DNA of 64,000 nt, from contig JALGAS010000004.1 of NCBI GenBank assembly GCA_023078685.1, positions 5,642,001 to 5,706,000 of the forward strand, read 5' to 3'. A model generated the notes under the pieces. The model did no database searches. It saw nothing but the letters and a program-made list of their open reading frames with translations, and was not told the origin of the DNA. The stretch comes from Neopestalotiopsis rosae (lineage: Eukaryota > Ascomycota > Sordariomycetes > Amphisphaeriales > Sporocadaceae). Position 1 is the first letter of the stretch. Each line of letters begins with the position of its first letter. This document shows positions 1 through 11,184 of the stretch, in pieces. Position numbers and translations under genes: made by a program.

Positions 1-1110
1 ATGGCGGGGATATGTACGGAGTTGTAATAGTGTCCTAGTGCACTCCGTAGAACCTTGGAAGCCAGCCGGGGAGTCGACAAAAACTCTGGGGGGTTCTGGG
101 GGTGGTGCATCGGACATTCTCTAGTGGCCATTTGGGAAAGGTGAGGCGCCATGTGTCCGCGCAAAGAGAATTCCGCTCCTCTGGGTCTAGTATACCGAAT
201 GCGGGTGTTTTTACTCCTCACCGCGATTGCATGCCAACGGGCCAACAGGCCACATGGCTCGTGACCTCTTCGAGTTTTCCAGCAAGTTGCGTTGACGATG
301 GGGAAAAGGGCCGAATGGCTTGTGCGGGGAGCCTGGAGCAGGGCCTGGAGTTGGGAGCACGCCTGGAGGTTCAGTGGAGGCTGGAAATTTGGGGTGCCTT
401 GGGTAGAGCTTGGGGTGCTTTGGGCGGGGTGAAATCTGGCAGCGATGCCCCAATGTAACCTAGATCCATGCTGCTTTCGTCCATGGAGCTGGAATTTGGG
501 GGACGTCATTCACGTTTACTGCTTGTTCGGTGGAGCCCCGATCAGGATCTATTGCATGCATAACCGGCCGCCAATGGCTAAACATCGGGCTCTCGGGGTG
601 AGCGCGCGCCTTGCAACTGGCCAATTCCTCGACTCGGCAGTAAGTGGATCTTGGAACTTATCCGACATCCATGCTTTTGTTTTTCTCAATGATTCCAACC
701 ACGGCCGAGTATGGAATCCCGTCGTCGTTATGGTTGAAAATGTCTTTGTCATTCATCGCCAAGGTGACTTGGGTAGCCAAGGTATGGGGTAAGACAATGG
801 CCTGCCTTGCCTGCCCAGCTGCCAGGTGACGATCGCATTTTGACAAGCTTGACAAGCTGCCTCCCCCAATCCTATCTGGGCATGTATGTCATCGACGCCG
901 AACTACCGGGTGAATTATTGCTACCTAGGTCCTGGAAAGCATCTGCTTGGTATCCCATGGTTTTCTACGCGATTTTCCATGGCATGGGCAGCCACCCATT
1001 CAGTTGCCGGCGCCACTGTCAAAAACTTAGACCAACAGCCTCGTCCAACTTGGCCTGTCTGTGCAAAATCCGGGGGGCGCTCTATTCTGTTTTTGGCTCC
1101 CAGTGCATGG

Positions 1111-1130
1111 ACACACACACACACACACAC
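1111..1130. repeat. (AC)10 microsatellite
   Basis: Ten perfect AC dinucleotides in otherwise unremarkable non-coding sequence. It is a simple tandem repeat, likely length-polymorphic between strains. Confidence 0.95.
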
Positions 1131-1730
1131 CAGGCAAATCCAAGTACTAGACAGCCCTTTATTTCTATTTCCAAGCATACAAACGAAGCGGCGAATGCCG
1201 CGCATATCGCTTCTATTGCCGAATGGATCCCCCGGAATTCCCAGCTTTAGAGTGTTCACACTACTACACATAGACTTGCTCGACCATCCCTTTCCCATCC
1301 AGCAGTGAGCACTCCACAAGACACTCCACAAGACTTTTTCTTCACGCCAGTAAGCTCACGATCTAGTACTTGGCAACGGTGTGATTTCGGTCCTTCTCTC
1401 TCTTCCCCAGAAAACACTTTTATGGGGTTATACTGGAGCTTCTTCTGAATGTCATCGCTTACGACGCATGAAGCACTGAGAAAATGTGCTGGAATAGGTA
1501 TCACGGACACGGACAGCAGGCTGAATCCCCGCAGAAAGCACTGGCCCTCTCTCTTTCTCCCTCGCTCTATCCTGTACAGTAGCCCATCAAGTGACGAACC
1601 GGCGGCATGTTCATATCCCGGTGCAAGCGGGGACCCCTGACCTCGATGCTACTGTGTACTACGGCATCGTTCCTCTTCCCGTAGACTTGTTTGCCCGGAC
1701 TAGATCGTGTAGGTCATGATGATCGTCTGT

Positions 1731-1740
1731 CTATATAAGT
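1731..1740 (+). promoter_or_regulatory. TATA box of the beta-glucosidase gene
   Basis: The string CTATATAAGT lies about 75-80 bases before the predicted start codon. That spacing suits a TATA element with a short leader, which is common for strongly induced secreted hydrolases. It is inferred from sequence and position only. Confidence 0.55.
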
Positions 1741-1813
1741 GCCAGAGTCGTCCACGATGTGAAAATGTTTTCAGCACGCCGATCAGCCTCAATCGCCATA
1801 GCATCAATTCACA

Positions 1814-4322
1814 ATGGCTTCTCCCAGGTCAATCTTGCTGTCTTCTCTACTGCTAGCCTCTTCGGCTACTGCCCAGGACTTTGGTAGTTCTGGTCGCAGT
1901 GAAGAGGCTTTCAGCTATATTCAGCCAGAGAACACTACCATTCTGACACAATATGGTTCATCTCCTGCTGTGTACCCTTCGCGTATGTTATCCTCATAAA
2001 ATTGGACTATCAAGGAACTTTTACTGACTCTTCTTTTCTTTAGCCAACATTACCAGTGATGGAACTTGGGCGAGTGCTCTGGTCAAGGCCAAGGACTTCC
2101 TGTCTCTCCTCACTTTGGAAGAGAAGGCTTACATGGTCACTGGTGCCCCCGGCCCCTGTGTCGGTAACATCTACCCCATTCCCCGTCTCAACTTCTCTGG
2201 TCTCTGTTTGCAGGATGGTCCTCTGTCCATCCGTGTGGCAGACTACGCCAGTGTCTTCGAGGCTGGTGTGACTGCCGCCAGTTCATGGGACAGAAGCCTT
2301 CTCTACGAGAGAGCCTACGCCATGGGTGAGGAGTTCAGAGGCAAGGGTGCCCAGATTGCTCTCGCACCTGTTGCCGGTCCTTTAGGACGTTCCGCCTATG
2401 GTGGAAGAAACTGGGAAGGCTTCGCTGCCGACCCCTACCTGACTGGTGTCGCCATGGAGGAGTCCATCAAGGGATTCCAAGATGCTGGTGTGCAGGCAAC
2501 CGCAAAGCACTACATTGCCAACGAGCAAGAGACCATGAGAAACCCTGAGTACGACTCCAACGCTACTCTCACTGATGTCCTCTACGAGGCCGTCTCTGCC
2601 AACCTTGACGACAGAACCATGCACGAGCTCTACCTCTGGCCTTTCGCCAACGCTGTCAGAGCCAACGTTGCCAGTATCATGTGCTCTTACCAGCGCCTCA
2701 ACGGTTCATACGCTTGCCAGAACAGCAAGGCCTTGAACGGACTCCTCAAGGAGGAACTCGGATTCCAGGGTTACGTTATGTCTGACTGGGGTGGCACACA
2801 CTCCGGTGTTGCTGCCATCGAGGCTGGTCTTGACATGGACATGCCCGGTGGTATCGGTATGTACGGTCTTTACCCCGAGGCCGGATCCTTCTTCGGTGGA
2901 AACGTTACTACTGCTGTCAACAACGGTACTCTTGACGTCAGCCGTCTGGACGACATGATCCTCAGAATCATGACTCCTTACTACGCCTTGGGTCAGGATG
3001 TCGACTTCCCCAGTGTTGACGAGTCCAGCGCGGACCTCAACACTTTTTCGCCCAGATCGACCTGGCTCCGGGACTGGAACTTCACTGGCGAGTATGGCCG
3101 TGATGTTCGTGGCGAGCACGGCGAGATCATTCGCAGACACGCTGCCGAGGCTACCATTCTCCTCAAGAACGAGAACAATGCTCTGCCCCTCAAGGCTCCC
3201 AAGATCATTGCCGTCTTCGGTAACGATGCCGGTGATGACACCCAGGGCTTCCTGAACCAGGTTGACTTCGAGTATGGTACTCTCTCCGCCGGTGGTGGCT
3301 CCGGAACTGGTCGTCTGACTTACCTGTCCACCCCTCTCAACGCCATCAACGCCCGTGCCGCCCAGGATGGTGCTCTGGTTCAGTACTGGCTCAACAACAC
3401 CTTGATTGAGTCGTCTGAGATGCCCGCTCTGTGGAACCCCAAGACCCCCGAGGTGTGCCTTGTCTTCTTGAAGACTTGGGCTGAGGAGGGTGCTGACCGC
3501 GAGCACCTGTCCACTGACTGGGACGGTGATGATGTTGTCGAGTCCGTTGCCAGCTACTGCAACAACACCATTGTCATCACTCACTCTTCCGGCATCAACA
3601 CCCTGCCCTGGGCTGACCACGAGAACGTTACTGCTATTGTCGCTGCTCACTACCCCGGTCAGGAGTCGGGTAACTCCATTGTTGAGGTCCTCTACGGTGA
3701 TGTCAACCCCTCCGGCAGACTCCCCTACACCATTGCTTTCAACGGCACCGACTACAACGCTCCTCCCACCACTGGCATCAACTCCACTGGCGTCGAGGAC
3801 TGGCAGACTTGGTTCGACGAGAAGCTGGAGATTGACTACCGCTACTTTGATGCCAACAACATCAGCGTCCGCTACGAGTTCGGTTTCGGTCTCTCCTACA
3901 CCACCTTCAGCATGTCCGACATCAAGGCTGAGGCTCTGGTCGACGACATCACCGCTACCCCCGAGGCTCAGGCTACCGCTCCTGGTGGTAACCCCGCCCT
4001 GTGGGAGTCGATCTACAACGTGACCATCTCCCTGAACAACACTGGCGAGGTCTGCGGTTCCCACGTTCCTCAGCTCTACGTCACCTTCCCCGACTCTGCC
4101 CCCGCCGGTACTCCCCCCTACCAGCTCAGAGGTTTCGAGAAGGTCTTCCTCGAGGCTGGTGAGACCCAGACTGTCTCCTTTGAGCTGATGAGACGTGACA
4201 TCAGCTTCTGGGACATCATCTCCCAGGAGTGGGTCATTCCCTCGGGTGACTTCACCATCAGTGTTGGAGACTCCAGCCGCAACCTTAAGCAGGTCACCAC
4301 CATCACTCCCATTGCTGCATAA
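1814..4322 (+). CDS. Secreted GH3 beta-glucosidase
   Basis: Exons 1814-1982 and 2044-4322 join to an 815-residue protein; the 61-base intron has a GTATGT donor and a TTTAG acceptor. The start gives a signal peptide (hydrophobic stretch at residues 5-18, likely cleavage after ATAQ). The body is glycoside hydrolase family 3: an N-terminal TIM barrel with the nucleophile motif MSDWGG (Asp about residue 304), then the alpha/beta sandwich, then a C-terminal fibronectin-III-like domain following the FGLSYTTF motif. Members hydrolyse terminal beta-D-glucosides such as cellobiose outside the cell. Many NxS/T sites suggest glycosylation. Codon use is strongly biased to C-ending codons, which suggests high expression. 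Family assignment is firm; substrate preference is not visible. Confidence 0.95.
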
Positions 4323-5587
4323 ATGCAAAGGAAGGAGATGAAGAAATGTAAAAAGGCAATTGATTTAGTAATGATAATGATAGTATGAATAAAAACATGA
4401 CTAATTGATCAAAATTTCACCAACTCTTCTCAATACGCGCGTGCAAGTTGCAATTTTCCGTTGGCATGTCTATAACATTGTTTCCAGATTTTTGTGAATG
4501 TTAATTGAACTAATCAAGCAGAACTTTACGCACGGCGACCAACAATGACTATAGTTTGTGAGTATCGGGCCATGACATATACAACACTTAAGGAGCATTT
4601 CTCTACTATTCTAAATCACGAAATGCTCCTTTTGTCACTGGTAATCTCAGTCTCTATCTCTTCTTGTCTCCTGCAACATACTCCTTCAGAGATGTGGAAA
4701 ACGCAATTTAATTCAGACTTTGCTCTGTTATCAGAACGCACTGACATGTCTCGGAGTTCGGAGCCAAGATTCTGTTGTTGGTGGGGCCGCCTTGGTAGCC
4801 AAAATCGTTCATCCACTCCTACAGATCTGGGGCTGGCTGATGGCTCTCAATGCTAGCAAAACACGTTCTACTTATATGATTTCAACAAGAGTCTTCTGAC
4901 CTCTACGAGTCATTGATTCCAACCCCGCAAACACCGTTTTCTTTCACTGCCGACCGTCAAGCATTCAACCGAAAACCAGAAATGAGCACACATAAGGTTC
5001 GAGACTTCCGAGCCATTGAGACAGCTGAGCCAACTGTGGCTTTCCCTAGGCTTACCTAGGCTTACCAATGCTGCCAAAGACGGACTGGACAGCCAATGGT
5101 GTCCCTCCAAGTCCTATCTCCTCAACCTCCGCACCGGAATAGCCGCCAAGCCAAAGAATCTGGGGTTATCCGGGCTGCCGGACCAATTAAGAAGCCCGCG
5201 CAGCTATTGAAGAAAGAGTAGAACATGATTATCCAGCCAATAACAAGAGTCTCTGTCCTCTGGTCAATGACGCTTATCATCCAGCCCCAGATTGAACATC
5301 CTCCACCTCCGGAACTTCGATCCACTCAGTGCATGTGGAACCCCCGGAATTGTGGAGGACAGGGTCTATAATGACTAGGGAAATCCGGGGAAATATGGGG
5401 CACAGCAGTTGATAGTGTCTGAGGGTAGTCTGGGGTTTCACCGTCTATGCGGGAAATGACTGTTAAATAGAAGGGGAATACTTTGGCTCTCTCTCATGAT
5501 TGTCGTATGATGAAAGGGAAGCTGTCAACCTCTGGATAGGATAACTTTTTGCATATCGAGAACTTTGATAGTCTCCCGTTGCCAAAC
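4323..5587. other. Intergenic, GH3 to MFS gene
   Basis: No gene is supported. It holds the 3' flank of the beta-glucosidase, a short direct duplication of CCTAGGCTTA near 5046-5065, and the 5' flank of the MFS gene. The latter has several G-rich runs of the kind CCGGGG/ATGGGG around 5385-5400. Confidence 0.6.
5046..5065. repeat. Tandem duplication of a 10-mer
   Basis: The 10-mer CCTAGGCTTA is present twice, head to tail, with CC following. It is short and has no evident function. Confidence 0.7.
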
Positions 5588-7417
5588 ATGTCGGGTTGGA
5601 AATACGCCTTTTCGCTTTCAAAGGCCGAGGTGAAGGAGGCCACACCGCCCGGAACTGTTCTTTTGATTGGTGAGTCACTCACCATCACCCTTTCCACCGC
5701 GGCGAAACATGAGCTGGCATCAGATTCATATGAGTTTGCTCTTTCAGAATGCTAATTTATGAATAGAACACACAGGAAAGGCAGATCCAGAAGTTGGTCA
5801 CCACGGCGATGTCACGATACGATTCCCTCGACCCTCATCAGACCCAGCAGACCCCCTGAACTGGGCACCATGGCGGAAACACACGGTTTTGCTCGTAGCA
5901 TCATTGTTTGCTCTATTCTCCAACTTCACCTCGGCCAGTCTCGCACCTGGTCTCTCGCTATGGAACATGAACTATCCCAATGACCCGAGACCATTCACCA
6001 TCCTAGCCAGACTCATGGCAGTCAATGTGCTGTTCCAGGGTGCGGGCAACATTTGGTGGGTTCCGTTGTCGAACATCCTGGGCCGCCGGCCGGCTCTCAT
6101 TGCCGCCACCTTGATGTTGACTCTCTGCACCGTATGGTGCGGTCTGGCAACCAACTACAATTCTCTCTTGGCTGCTCGCATCTTTCAGGGGTTCGGCAAT
6201 GCTGCTGCCGATACAGTAGCTCCTGCCCTCATTGGTGATATCTACTTTATGGATGAGCGTGGTCGTGCAATGGTAGGTCAAGATCATGAACTCCTTTCAG
6301 TTTGCATAAGAACTCAAGACTAATATTGCGTCAAGACCCTATACACTGTATGCCTTGTCGCCGGACCGATTATTGGAGGCATCGCTGGAGGCTACATTGC
6401 CTTCACCATTGGCTGGTCCTATGTATTCTGGGTTGGAGCCGCGCTGTCCGCTGTCACCTTTGTCGGCACCGTCTTGCTGGTTCCCGAGACCCTCTACTTT
6501 CGAGACGAGACTATGAATGGCGCAAGACAGGACGATACGACCGGTCTGTCAAAGGAGGCGGCAGTCCACCTTGAGCAGACACCTACTCGCAGTACCGCCA
6601 ACTATCGACCTTACACATTCGCCCGGTCTCTAGGCTTCATCAAGCCCCCGGGCAGCTGGCTGCACCACTTCATCCAGCCCTGGCGTACCCTAGCTCTACC
6701 CGGTACTTGGGTTGTCATGTTGCACTACGGCGGTCTCGTCGGTGGCATCGTCACCATCTCGACCATCGGACCCCAACTCGTCGCAGCACCACCATACCTC
6801 TGGGCCGGCAACGCGGGACTCATCAACATCGGCGCCCTGATCGGCTGCATCCTCGGCGCCGTCTACACGTACCTGCTCTCCGACTCGCGGCTCAAGAGCC
6901 AGGCCCGGCACGAAAGCCACGGCTACGCCGAGCCCGAGAGCCGTCTGCCCACCATGTTCCCCGCCCTCGTCATCGCCACTGGCGGCTTTTGGGTGTTTGG
7001 CTTTTGCGCGCAGAACCCGTCGCCCACCGGCTGGGTCGGTCTACAGGTCGGCTACGGCATGATTTCCTTTGGCTTGATGCAGGTTCCTAGCATCGGCTTC
7101 AACTACGTAAGTTATTACCCAAAAAGGTCTTCTTTGCATGATTTTATTCTGCTTCTCTGGCTAACGACAAATCTCTGTAGCTGATCGATGCGTACTCGTA
7201 CCTTGCCGCCGACTGTTTCGTCATGGTCACCATCCTACGCGCTATCATTGCTTTCGCCTGGACGTTTTTCGTGTCGGACTGGATTGCCGAGGACGGTGCC
7301 GCGGAGGCCTTTGGTATCTTTGGCATGCTTATGGGTGTGTTCGGTCTCTTGACCATTCCCTTATGGATATATGGCAAGAGAATGAGAATCGCCACGGCTT
7401 CTGTGTTTGGTAATTAA
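5588..7417 (+). CDS. MFS transporter (multidrug/H+ antiporter type)
   Basis: Exons 5588-5669, 5767-6272, 6336-7106 and 7181-7417 join to 531 residues. Residues 45-60 hold DPADPLNW, the segment that precedes the first membrane helix in many fungal drug-resistance-type MFS proteins. A motif-A-like loop (PLSNILGRRP) follows helix 2, and about 12 hydrophobic segments are visible, with a hydrophilic central loop around residues 240-280. The start at 5588 was preferred over an upstream in-frame ATG at 5549 because typical relatives begin close to it; either is possible. Members export or import small organic molecules across the plasma membrane using the proton gradient. The substrate cannot be read from sequence, and neighbours do not settle it. 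Confidence 0.9.
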
Positions 7418-7965
7418 ATATGGTAGTTGGCTTGCTTGTCGGCGAGGATCATTAGTAATGATTGATTAATGACACGAATGATGTTCCGTTTACCTTCCTA
7501 GGCATCCTTTTGACGCTGCTGCTTGCCGTTTCCATGTGTGACCATTTTGACATATCGATCTTTGATGTTACACGACGTCCTGGGATATTGTTAGAAGAAG
7601 ATCATGGACAAGGAAACCTGGAAGCATAACTTGATGCAATTTAGTACATAAAGAAACGAATGTAGGCATCTAATACCTAAACGGTGACGATTGCGCTGGG
7701 GCTGGAACTGGATGACAGCAGCCTGACCGCCGAATTCATGCGGGAACCCGAGAAGCGACCCACAGACAAAACGGTCGTTTGCAAGATTGCTCGGCGTTTG
7801 TATAATCTGCATCACACCAATGGCGTCGCCGTCATTACCAACTTATATCTTGCAGATGCTTCTCGCGTGATACGTAGTTTCATTCTTCGCAACCTTCGTT
7901 TGTCATCCTTGGTCTTTTGTTATTTTAAAACTCACTGACATTGCTAGGTTCGTCACCTAGGCGCA
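7418..7965. other. Intergenic, MFS to unknown gene
   Basis: No gene is supported. It contains the 3' flank of the MFS gene and the 5' flank of the next gene; I see no clear regulatory motif. Confidence 0.6.
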
Positions 7966-9344
7966 ATGGCGAATCATCCATCGCAACAAGACGAGTTTAT
8001 CTCAACCTTGAAGCAGCAAGTAAATCACAAAATCGAGCAGCTGGACCAATTTAATTGGGAAACAACACAACAGAAGATGATGTCAGTCTTCAAGGCGCCT
8101 CTCGACATCAAAAAGCAAATTCATACGCTTTTGCAAACAATGGCCATCTTTTCTACTTCTCGAGAGATTGAAGAATTCAGCAATAGGATCAAAGCACATT
8201 TGGACAGCGCAGAAAAGAACTCACCCTGGCAGTGCAATAGTCGCCTCGAGGTTGATGGTGGAATCATTCACATCTCATTTGAACCATCCTCGACAGTTAA
8301 TATTGCACCCATTGCGAGGATGGAGTTGGAAATGACTCCTTCTACCCAACCTGGTGTTGCACTGGGCATGATACATGTATCGCCTGCTGTAAATCATATA
8401 TCATCTACCCCGATTGATAATTCGCTCTCGGAAGACCCCAAGACATCACTTACGCAATTGCGCGATCAACAACTCGTCCAAGATAGCGACGATGAGCCTT
8501 TGCAACGGACTAGACGACGTCCCACCCGTCGTCTGCTCGAATACGACGATTCTCCTACTCCAGCTGTTGAGACGCCCAAGAAGCGCCACCGGTTGACGTT
8601 CTATGCCGACGAAGACTGGCCAACATTGCGGAAGAGCCATGTAGGGAAAGAAGAATTTGTTTTGGAATTTCCATTCAAGAGTGATAGAATTTGGGTTTTC
8701 AGATGCCCGCTATGTCCGGAACAGACGTTCAGGAGCAATTTGCTTGTCAGTCGAAGTCGGATATTGCTGCATTGCAGCAAGGGTGGCCACGAAGAATTGG
8801 TCAAGAGATTCGATACTGATCCGGCGTATCTTGTCAAGAACTGCATTATTGAAGGTATACAATTCTCTGTTTGGCTCCATTTCCAGTTTCAATCAACTCG
8901 ATCATTATATCTATCCTAACTCAGTTCCAGTTGCGGGGGCCAACTGCAAGTGGGCAATGAAACACAATAAGAAACGAAAGTGTAAGTCGTCCGGCTCAAT
9001 CATCTACCCCATCTACTCAGCCCTTGTGTTTTTGTCTGATCATATTGGGAGAACATTTAGTCAACAGTCCACGAACCCGGAAGTTCGAGTCCCAATACCC
9101 CCACGTCGACCCGCCTGATCGGAAAGCGGGCAAGCAGCGACAGCCGGCTCAGAGACAACCCACGCCAGCCCGGGCAGACTCCGGTGGAGGTGGATCGAGC
9201 AACACCAACAGTCCCCATCCACCAAGACAGCTAAGTAAGGTTGATCATGGATACGGCAACGATGTTGTGATTCTGGACGAAGTAAGTGGAGTGACTTGTG
9301 ACGGAAAGTTTGTCAAGAGGGAACCAAGTAGCGAAACCGAATAA
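7966..9344 (+). CDS. Hypothetical protein with a zinc-finger-like segment
   Basis: Exons 7966-8854, 8931-8981 and 9061-9344 join to 407 residues. I do not recognise the family. The N-terminal 90 residues are helical and charged. The middle is acidic and serine/arginine-rich (around RTRRRPTRR). Residues about 235-270 hold CPLCPEQ, then HCSKGGHE, resembling a degenerate C2H2/C2HC finger, then a basic KHNKKRK stretch that could be a nuclear signal. The C-terminus is Pro/Arg/Gly-rich and disordered. A nuclear, possibly nucleic-acid-binding role is an inference. The two short introns have good GTATAC and GTAAGT donors, which supports a real spliced gene. Confidence 0.7.
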
Positions 9345-11184
9345 ACTCCAAGTCTTTCTTCTTCTCATGATTCGCTGACTCTTGGTGTCAAGTAGGCGCC
9401 AAGGCAAAAATTGCGAACGTTCTGGTGATCGAGGTTTCAGGCCTGGATCCCATAAGAGCGAAGCTCTGATTTGCCACTATTCAAGATGCTCAGCCCTGTC
9501 TTCTTCTAGCCGTCATCTCCTTGATGATCAGTATTCTCAATATTGCCCGAAGCCTTGTAGTCCATTGCCTATATTATGCACGCTGCTTACTAGGGAACAA
9601 TGCGAACATGGTTAGATACGGTTATGATACACTCAGACGGTGTCTTGAGCTTGTTGCCACCATGCCGGCATTTCTCAGACCCAATCTTGGTTAAAATTGG
9701 CACGTGAACACAAGGGCTTCTTTGGAATCCAGAATATCATGGAACCGTAAGCGGAAACTTACTGCCCGTTCGCGTCCGCAATCGTCTCAGAAATGGAAGA
9801 GCTGGCTAATCGTATGTTATTACTGGGACGAAAAAGGTTATTGGGACGATAGTGACTGAGAAGACATGGCTCTTGGTTGGTTTGCGGAGAATTCACTCCT
9901 TAGCATGTAATGATGTGTGATGGTTGTCTTCTAGTGCTGGTGGGTAGTATAATAGCATGTGTGCCTGTGTATACCTTACATTGATGGACAACCCAGTGAA
10001 CTCTCTTTCAGCCGCAGTTCATTTCATGCTTGGGAGACTTCTCAGCGGGTAGAGCCGAGACTGTCAGTCGCGAGAGAAGGGCTGAAAGCATGATGATAAG
10101 TTTGACCTAGAGACAATCAATTGAACCCACCGTTATCCGAGTTCGCTATATCGCGAATCTGTTTGGGTGACCACCGCGAATCCTGCCCGCTGAATGGATC
10201 TGAAGAGAAGACTTCAGCTCTCCTAGTCTACAACCTACCGATCATTTCATGTACCAAGCTTGGTAAACTTTGATACTACAGAAACTTTCTCCGGGGCAAC
10301 GATTGCGGGGAAATGCCGTGGGCATTTCAGCCATCTTAGGCTATATTTCCCGGTTCACAGGGATCATTTTAAGTTCTTGTTGTTGATCATTTCCGCTCGC
10401 CGATGTCAAATTTGCTTCCAACCTCACTAAGGCTTGTGCCGTCCGTGCCGTCCGCGTCGGTGCATATGTACATAGGTGGCTTCATGCCTTAGTAATCAGC
10501 CAACTATTCGAGCCGTTGACTTTGGCCGTTGGTACTTAGTACAAGGTTTTCGCTATGGCAGATCGTTCGTCTCTTTTCGCCAATTACCATATGCATGCGG
10601 AAGCGCACGATGTGACGGATCAATGGCGCCGGTCAACATACCAGTGACGAGATTCTACCATTCCTAGCTAGTCTTTGGCACAAACTGATGCCATTGGCTC
10701 ATCATACATGTGCCGAATCGAATTGAGGTATGCCTAGAATCTTCCATACTCAAGTTTCATCATGTGAAAATGGGCTCAGCGATCTAAACTTATGGTAATC
10801 CATGTTGGAAACTGAATGAAGATGGGACTATGCACAGATGTACACGAAGTTCGAGGCAGTATACTGGTATTGGTAAGGTTCTTGAAAGTCTCGCGACTTC
10901 GTCTATTTAAGAAATCTTCTGCATCTGTATTTGTTCATCTCAGGCTCATCCGACTTGTGACTATCTATCCACTTTCAACTCTCGGTCAAACACAACTTTG
11001 CTAAAGACCAAAACACAGTCGCATAAGTACAACCCGTCTCCCTGAGACGTATTTGCGGACATCTTGAGCATCAATTCTGCTCATGACATTTCGAAGTTTA
11101 TGACCATTGTTCCACCTTGCAGTCGCGATCGGGCGAGTCCTCGCAAATATCATACACGGAAATTAATTTACCTTCGACACAACC
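9345..11184. other. 1.8-kb intergenic region
   Basis: No coding gene is supported; open frames are short and unlike known proteins. I looked for tRNA boxes and found no pair with a foldable cloverleaf. The last 300 bases presumably carry the promoter and leader of the copper oxidase gene. Confidence 0.55.

Larger units (their letters stand above)
1..1813. other. Left-edge non-coding region and GH3 upstream region
   Basis: I see no convincing gene here. Open frames on both strands are short, overlap one another and resemble no family I know. The stretch at about 330-430 is G-rich with imperfect GGAG/CTGGAG repeats, and a dinucleotide tract lies at 1111-1130. The last few hundred bases form the promoter and leader of the downstream beta-glucosidase. 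A GCGGGG hexamer near 1627 matches the carbon-repressor (CreA, SYGGRG) consensus, but one short match is weak evidence. Confidence 0.6.

Noticed and set aside
701..708. CGGCCGAG near the left edge
   Set aside because: It is only a partial copy of the palindrome, over 1 kb from the nearest start codon; about two such 8-mers are expected by chance.
2706..4328. A 540-codon minus-strand open frame opposite the beta-glucosidase
   Set aside because: It is a shadow of the strongly C-biased GH3 coding strand; the composition is Val/Gly/Ser-rich with no recognisable domain, while the plus strand has all GH3 motifs.
9084..9095. GTTCGAGTCCC, resembling a tRNA B box
   Set aside because: No matching A box or cloverleaf can be folded around it, and it lies inside the last exon of the spliced gene at 7966-9344.
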